In this document: positions 60,325-64,000 of the stretch, one piece after another
Numbering within the stretch: the stretch's first letter is position 1
How the letters are laid out: each line of letters opens with the position of its first letter
Source of the DNA: Sphingomonas sp. JC676
GTDB taxonomy: Bacteria; Pseudomonadota; Alphaproteobacteria; Sphingomonadales; Sphingomonadaceae
DNA length: 64,000 nucleotides
Assembly: GCF_014489075.1 (NCBI RefSeq)
Contig: NZ_JACTGR010000001.1
Location: 1,426,001-1,490,000 of the forward strand
Direction of reading: 5' to 3'
Position numbers and translations under genes: made by a program
Notes under the pieces: model-generated
Databases searched by the model: none
What the model saw: the letters and a program-made list of their open reading frames with translations, nothing else
Told to the model about the DNA's origin: nothing

Positions 60325-60400
60325 GGCCCCTTCGTCTAGCGGTCTAGGACGCGGCCCTTTCACGGCTGAAACACGGGTTCGATTCCCGTAGGGGTCACCA
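60325..60400 (+). tRNA. tRNA-Glu (anticodon UUC)
   Basis: A 76-base cloverleaf with acceptor arms GGCCCCT and AGGGGTC, the TTCGATTC T-loop, and an anticodon loop CTTTCAC with TTC at 60359-60361. CCA is encoded at 60398-60400. The elements pair normally, with one G-U in the acceptor and one in the anticodon stem. A decayed conjugative-element remnant begins directly downstream, as is common at tRNA 3' ends. Confidence 0.97.
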
Positions 60401-60417
60401 AGTCTTTTCAAAGACTT
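60400..60417 (+). terminator. hairpin just after tRNA-Glu
   Basis: AAGTCTTT (60400-60407) pairs perfectly with AAAGACTT (60410-60417) around a two-base loop. No T-run follows, so it is only a weak terminator candidate; it could also assist 3' processing of the tRNA. Confidence 0.4.
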
Positions 60418-60512
60418 ATCGTGCGTTCTTCAAATTTCGTTGGTCGATTTGGCCGGAATCTGGCCGGAATACGCCCTCGGATTCCGCCGGATTTGCGGGG
60501 ACGATTGGGCGT

Positions 60513-60670
60513 TCACGAGGCAGCCTCCTCCCCGTCGCGAATCACCCGGCGCGCAGCCAGGAAACGCTCTGCCAAAGCCTCGGCCGCGCCCCGCCCGAAC
60601 TCCAGCGCGAGCCCCGCGATCACGCGATCACGCGATCCGACGCCACCGAAATCGGTTGAAACATGGTCAT
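60513..60670 (-). pseudogene. 49-aa open frame interrupted at an 8-bp tandem repeat
   Basis: An AGGAGG five bases upstream of the ATG at 60670 starts a frame MTMFQPISVASDRVIA that stops after 16 residues at 60620, inside three copies of an 8-base unit (CGCGATCA x2 and CGCGATCC on the plus strand, 60615-60638). Removing one unit would join it to GLALEFGRGAAEALAERFLA and 13 further residues, ending at 60513. This looks like a small gene switched off by repeat expansion. The protein is helical and unknown. Confidence 0.5.
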
Positions 60671-61064
60671 GAGAACCTCCTGTCGCTTGACGCCTTCCTC
60701 ATCGAAAACAGCCTCTCGACGGCGGTTGCCGGCGTGCCTGTCAGGGCTGCCGGAGCGTGAGCGGAGGCACCGCGAAGCGGCGGCGGCGGAACCGATTTTG
60801 TCGCACTGGAACGAACAAAAGCGCGTGCGAAGCACGCTCCAATTCGCGGCAAAATTGGAGGGGCCGCCGGCCTTGCACAGGCGCGCCGGCAGCCGCCATG
60901 CTGGGACGATACAAGACGAGCCCCACCCCAGAGCCCGAGGGCATAGGTGAGGCAAAACTCGCTATGGCCTGTGTCGAATACGTACAATCACGTAGGTTCG
61001 AAATCGTGCAGGTATTGGATGCGACCCGAGGGGTTCCTTTTTAACGGGGGGAATCCTTTCACTT

Positions 61065-61096
61065 GGCCCGGCAGGTTCGCTTGCCGGGCCATTTTT
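61065..61096 (+). terminator. rho-independent terminator
   Basis: GGCCCGGCA (61065-61073) pairs with TGCCGGGCC (61082-61090), followed by ATTTTT. It is a strong plus-strand terminator, but the 650 bases upstream contain no plus-strand gene that I can support apart from tRNA-Glu at a distance. It may end an unannotated small RNA. Confidence 0.75.
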
Positions 61097-61169
61097 CGCA
61101 GCGTGCCGAGCGCCCGCGACATGGATCCTCGCGAACCGCGCGCCGGATTTCCGCCGCCACGCCGGACCG

Positions 61170-61772
61170 TCAGCGTCTCGAAAGCACCACGAACAGCCGT
61201 GCATCCGGCGAAACCATCACTCCGAGTTCCGCCTTCGCAGCCGCCACGAACAGCTGGGCGTGACGCGGCTTGGACACCACCGCCTGCGTGCTCCCGCCAT
61301 CGGCGACGGCCACGAGGTAGGCCCTGGTCTCCGCCGGCAGGCCCCGCCGCCCGGCGCGCCAGGCGGCGTAGCGGTCCGGCCCGGCATTATAGGCGGCGAC
61401 ATGCCGGGATAGTTGAACCGGTCGTACATGCGGCCCAGATAGCAAGTGCCGGCGAGGATATTGTCGCGCGGATCGAACGGATCCGTGCCCAGTCCGAGCA
61501 CCGTGCGCATCTCGATCCAGGTGCCGGGCATCAGCTGCATGAGCCCCATCGCGCCGGCGCGGCTGGTGATCGGGCGGCCATCGAGCATCGTGCGGCCCGG
61601 CCTGCATCACGCGCTCGATCCAGGCGACCGGCACCCCGAACCGCGCCGACGCGTCGACGACAAAGGGTCGCCAGGTCGCCACGGTCTGTGCTCTCGCCGG
61701 TGCCGCGGCAAGCAGTGCCGCCGCCGCCCAAAGCAGCATCGCCGCGACCGCGCGCCCCCTCACTGCAGCCAC
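61170..61772 (-). pseudogene. VirB1-like lytic transglycosylase, frameshifted
   Basis: The N-terminal signal peptide and ARFGVPVAWIERVMQA are in one frame; RTMLDGRPITSRAGAMGLMQ, the GTW and YDRFNYPG segments continue in a second; VAAYNAGPDRYAAWRAGRRG returns to the first. Two small deletions explain this: about eight bases near 61600 and one base near 61410. The first removes the segment that should carry the catalytic glutamate (RAES in relatives), so the enzyme is inactive even if the frame is corrected. The full-length family member is about 200 residues. The 5' end overlaps the traF remnant by 13 bases. Confidence 0.75.
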
Positions 61773-62331
61773 AGCGCGGTCGCCTTTCCGATGACATCAC
61801 GCGCCGACGTAGGCCCGAAATAGCGCCCATCGAACGAGTCCGGCGTCTCCGCCATCAGGAGGAACAGCGTGCCGTCCTGCAGGGTCCAACAGCCGTTCCA
61901 CCAGGGCAAAGCTCGCTTTTGGGAGTCCAGCGCCCGCCGCATTGCGACCGTCCGGCCATTGACGGCGACGGCCGGTCCCGACGCGCAGATCGGTCTCCGG
62001 CTACGCCCGCGACGCGCTTCACCACGGGCACGTTGGCGGGAATGTAATGGCGGCTCGCCGCCAGCGCGCGGACGGAGATCGGGGTCCGCGCGATCACCAC
62101 GTCGCCGCGGCCGACCGCCCTGCCCGGCTCGACGCGATACAGCCCGACCGGCGCACTCGGACTGGCATTCCAGACGAAGCGGGGCAGCGGCGGGGCGACG
62201 ATCGTCGCCGCGACGCACCCACAGAACAGCGCCAGGGCCACACCTTGGCGGCGCAGGCGCATGCGGCGCCGGCGTGCGGCGCGCAGCGCGTCGCCCCAGA
62301 CGAACAGGGGCAGATCCCTGCGCTCAGTCAT
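61760..62331 (-). pseudogene. TraF-type S26 signal peptidase, frameshifted
   Basis: The first part (TERRDLPLFVWGDALRAARR, a membrane helix, then NASPSAPVGLYRVEPG with the catalytic serine and VPVVKRVAGVAGD with the catalytic lysine) is intact. Near 62005 a one-base deletion shifts the frame; RICASGPAVAVNGRTVAMRR and DGRYFGPTSARDVIGKATAL continue in another frame to 61760. In conjugative elements TraF processes and cyclises the pilin. The start ATG at 62331 overlaps the HTH gene by eight bases. Confidence 0.75.
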
Positions 62332-62557
62332 GGCCGCCGTCCCGCTTCCGGGCGTTCGACCAGGCCTCGATATCGTCGATATGATAATACCAGGCGTGGC
62401 CATGGAGCCGGCAGGCAGGACCGCGCCGCTCCGAGCGCATGCGCTTCAGCGTCGTGCGCGCGATGCCGAGATGGAACGCCGTCTGCTTGGCGGTCAGGAA
62501 GGGACAATTCTCGCGCGCCTGTTGCGCGCGGCGCTGGGTGCCGTCGGGTTCATTCAT
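62324..62557 (-). CDS. helix-turn-helix (excisionase-like) DNA-binding protein
   Basis: A 77-residue protein with FLTAKQTAFHLGIARTTLKRMRSERRGPACRLHGHAWYYHIDDIEAWSNA, the MerR/excisionase-type winged-helix pattern found in small regulators of alphaproteobacterial ICEs just upstream of traF. It appears intact, unlike its neighbours. The stop overlaps the traF start by eight bases. It may regulate or assist excision of the parent element. Confidence 0.8.
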   Translation of the reverse strand: MNEPDGTQRRAQQARENCPFLTAKQTAFHLGIARTTLKRMRSERRGPACRLHGHAWYYHIDDIEAWSNARKRDGGHD

Positions 62558-62634
62558 GGGAGTGGGCCCGTTGCGGCGGGCGCCCGATTACGCCGCCCGG
62601 ATCCCCAACTGTCCCCAACGTCCCCCATCGGGCA

Positions 62635-62666
62635 GGGTCGAAAACGCATATAGGCGTTTTCGACCC
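62635..62666. repeat. perfect hairpin 1 of a tandem pair
   Basis: GGGTCGAAAACGC (62635-62647) and GCGTTTTCGACCC (62654-62666) form 13 paired bases around ATATAG. It lies between the HTH gene and the DUF736 remnant. It could terminate the DUF736 transcript, or be a protein-binding site of the old element. Confidence 0.65.
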
Positions 62667-62674
62667 GGTGCCGT

Positions 62675-62705
62675 GATCCGCGCCCCGCGGTCCGGGGCGC
62701 GGATC
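62675..62705. repeat. perfect hairpin 2 of a tandem pair
   Basis: GATCCGCGCCCC (62675-62686) and GGGGCGCGGATC (62694-62705) form 12 paired bases around GCGGTCC. Only eight bases separate it from hairpin 1. There is no T-run, so it is not a typical terminator. Confidence 0.65.
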
Positions 62706-62712
62706 GGGTCGG

Positions 62713-62961
62713 TCAGTCGGCCGGGTTCCAGATGATGGCGAAAGCATCGTCATCGTCCTGGCCGGCGGCACGGCCGAGATTGGCGTACAGGCGCCGCGGC
62801 CCGAACTCCGGCGCCGCCAGGCTCAGCGAGACATAGTCGTTGCCGGACATCTCGCCGCGCCGGTTCCAGCCGGCGCCGAGCTCGACACCGCCGGCCATGA
62901 CGACATAATCGGGCTGGCTGTCCTTGGCCTTATCGGCGCAGAGGCGCGAAAGGCCGTCACC
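62713..62961 (-). pseudogene. DUF736 family gene, 5'-truncated
   Basis: The visible frame reads ...PDYVVMAGGVELGAGWNRRG, DYVSLSLAAPEFGPRRLYANL and DDDAFAIIWNPAD, the C-terminal three quarters of a DUF736 protein (normally ~100 residues, found in ICEs and plasmids). An in-frame stop at 62962-62964 precedes it and no matching N-terminal sequence is found upstream, so the first ~20 residues are lost. A short product from the internal ATG at 62898 (61 aa) is possible but would lack the first strands. Confidence 0.7.
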
Positions 62962-63077
62962 TCACCGAATGAAGCGCGGCAGGCTTCGAGACTCCGAAGC
63001 GAAATGCGCTAGCCCCCCGCGATCAGCCGTTCCCCCGGCACGCAGGCGCGGAAGATGGGAGATAGTGACCCAGCCGG

Positions 63078-63740
63078 TCAGGCCGCGGCCGATACGGGTG
63101 GGTGCACGCGCCGATCGAGGAAAGTCTCCGAGCGCCGCTGGAGGCGCTCCAGATAGGCGAAGATGCTGACTACGGCATCGCCTTCATGCGCGAATTGCCG
63201 GCGGGTCTGCTCGAGCAGGCCGCCGCCGACCAGGCCTTCGAGCGCGATCCGTCCTCGCGAAACGCGACTTTTGACGGTGCCGACCGCTACGTCCAGGATC
63301 TCGGCCGCCTCCTCATAGGAAAGCCCACCCGCGCCGACCAGGATCAGCGCTTCGCGTTGCGTGACCGGAAGCTCCTGCAGGGCGCGTAGCATATCGCGGA
63401 GCTCAACAATCTTGTCCTGCCCGGCACAAGCCGCGAGCAGGCGATCGGCGGCCAGCTCGTCCCACTCGCCGACGAACTTCCGGCGCCGCATCTGGGTGAG
63501 ATAATGGTTGCGCAGGATCGTGAAGGTCCATGCTCTGAAATTGGTGCCCGGCTGGAACTTGTGGCGCGCGGACCAGGCCTTGAGCATCGTCTCCTGGACG
63601 AAATCATCGGCAAGATCGGCGCTGCCGCACAGGCCACGGGCGAATGCCCGCAGCTGCGGGATCGCGACTGCCAGCATTTCCTTGATTTCGCGGTCCGAAA
63701 GCGGCGCGGCCTGAACATTCGCTACGGGTTCGGTTGCCAT
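63078..63740 (-). CDS. EcfG-like (ECF15-type) extracytoplasmic-function sigma factor
   Basis: A 220-residue sigma factor with region 2 (FARGLCGSADLADDFVQETMLKAW ... FRAWTFTILRNHYLTQMRRR) and region 4 (LPVTQREALILVGAGGLSYEEAAEILDVAVGTVKSRVSRGR). The phrase REALILVGAGG with YEEAAEI is typical of EcfG, the general-stress sigma of alphaproteobacteria. About 45 residues follow region 4. The ATG at 63740 has AGGAGAGGAAGGA upstream. The anti-sigma NepR and PhyR, normally adjacent, are not seen in the 260 bases before the window ends, so this may be a second, unlinked copy. Confidence 0.88.
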   Translation of the reverse strand: MATEPVANVQAAPLSDREIKEMLAVAIPQLRAFARGLCGSADLADDFVQETMLKAWSARHKFQPGTNFRAWTFTILRNHYLTQMRRRKFVGEWDELAADRLLAACAGQDKIVELRDMLRALQELPVTQREALILVGAGGLSYEEAAEILDVAVGTVKSRVSRGRIALEGLVGGGLLEQTRRQFAHEGDAVVSIFAYLERLQRRSETFLDRRVHPPVSAAA

Positions 63741-63767
63741 GTCCTTCCTCTCCTGGAATTCGGCCTG

Positions 63768-63794
63768 AAAACTTTTCATGGGCGTAACGGTTCC
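63768..63794 (-). promoter_or_regulatory. EcfG-type promoter candidate before the sigma-factor gene
   Basis: On the minus strand, GGAACC (63794-63789) is followed after 16 bases by GTTTT (63772-63768), close to the EcfG consensus GGAAC-N16/17-CGTT. It ends 27 bases before the ATG. If real, the sigma factor would amplify its own expression. Confidence 0.5.
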
Positions 63795-64000
63795 CGGCAC
63801 CGCTTGTCGGCGCTGCGCGACATGCAACTCCCGAAGAATAGGGAGGGCGGCGCCCATTACCGTCGGCGCGCGGGGCGTGCCGGCCAAACCCGCTCGAACC
63901 GATATGCAAGCGAGGGTCCTCTGATTCGCCTGGGTCTTATCCGGTCTTGTTCCTCACCGGGTCCCGCCGACAATCCTGGCTTCGAGATTTATTGCTGCAG

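Larger units (their letters stand above)
60401..63000. mobile_element. decayed integrative/conjugative element remnant next to tRNA-Glu
   Basis: Between tRNA-Glu and the sigma-factor gene lie, on the minus strand, a truncated DUF736 gene, an HTH protein, a TraF-type peptidase and a VirB1-like lytic transglycosylase. This gene order is typical of the conserved block of alphaproteobacterial ICEs. Three of the four are broken. No integrase, relaxase or copy of the tRNA 3' end was found, so borders are approximate. Bases 60671-61064 hold nothing I can support. Confidence 0.6.

Noticed and set aside
60663-61064. Short overlapping open frames on both strands after tRNA-Glu
   Set aside because: None has a ribosome-binding site plus plausible composition, and their translations are arginine-rich shadows of one another.
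1-64000. CRISPR arrays
   Set aside because: No array of regularly spaced identical repeats was seen; the recurring repeats are paired REP-like units and the DUF559 inverted ends.

Overview
The window is high-GC alphaproteobacterial chromosome, almost certainly Sphingomonas or a close relative in the Sphingomonadales. Indicators are the rpsP-rimM/trmD-rplS/ffh ribosomal and SRP genes, a TonB-dependent receptor, a tryptophan-halogenase-like flavoenzyme, DUF418 and DUF3034 proteins, an EcfG-like sigma factor, and the REP-like inverted-repeat pairs scattered between and inside genes. Gene density is high, with many 4-bp ATGA overlaps inside operons and several convergent genes that overlap at their 3' ends.

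Layout. 1-8.9 kb: tail of an MFS exporter, two DUF418 membrane paralogues, two tiny genes, aspartate-semialdehyde dehydrogenase (asd) with a GFA protein, a patatin lipoprotein and a dipeptidyl-peptidase IV. 9-13.6 kb: two paralogous ~90-aa proteins of unknown function, a GAF protein, a DUF3034/exported truncated globin pair, SoxR with a perfect sox box in front of a VOC protein, and a PA2169-type protein. 13.6-21.4 kb: the rpsP-rimM-trmD-rplS operon, split by a ~4-kb block (SRPBCC, AdaA-like, thioredoxin-reductase-like, two membrane proteins), then ffh. 21.6-26.8 kb: a GGDEF-EAL protein, DUF924, and mtaB-ftsY-ispZ. 26.8-34.9 kb: a disulfide oxidoreductase, DUF4126, a UBP zinc finger, a 1104-aa GH18/NodB/GT2 fusion, a halogenase-like protein and a DUF1080 protein. 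35-40.4 kb: ParD-like plus methionine aminopeptidase under a perfect palindrome, a porin, a CPA2 antiporter and a Phd/PIN toxin-antitoxin pair.

40.5-51.3 kb is a coherent propionyl-CoA to succinyl-CoA module on the minus strand: pccB, two small genes, mce, a PaaG-like enoyl-CoA hydratase/isomerase, methylmalonyl-CoA mutase, biotin synthase and pccA. The short-chain fatty-acyl regulator (scfR type) is divergent from pccB. Biotin synthase sits among the enzymes because PCC needs biotin. Between mce and pccB lies a chimeric scar made of the 5' end of mce joined to the 3' end of pccB, as expected at a tandem-duplication joint.

51.3-60.2 kb: a TonB receptor, a class II aldolase, a DUF559 nuclease gene enclosed by perfect 35-bp inverted repeats (a candidate mini-element), a DOPA-dioxygenase-like protein, an orphan [2Fe-2S] subunit, an RcnB-like protein, a prolyl hydroxylase and recJ. 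60.3-64 kb: tRNA-Glu(UUC) followed by a decayed conjugative-element remnant (frameshifted lytic transglycosylase and TraF peptidase, an HTH protein, a truncated DUF736, a small gene broken at an 8-bp repeat), then an EcfG-like sigma factor with a plausible self-type promoter.

All functions are read by eye from motifs, length and context. No database search was run.
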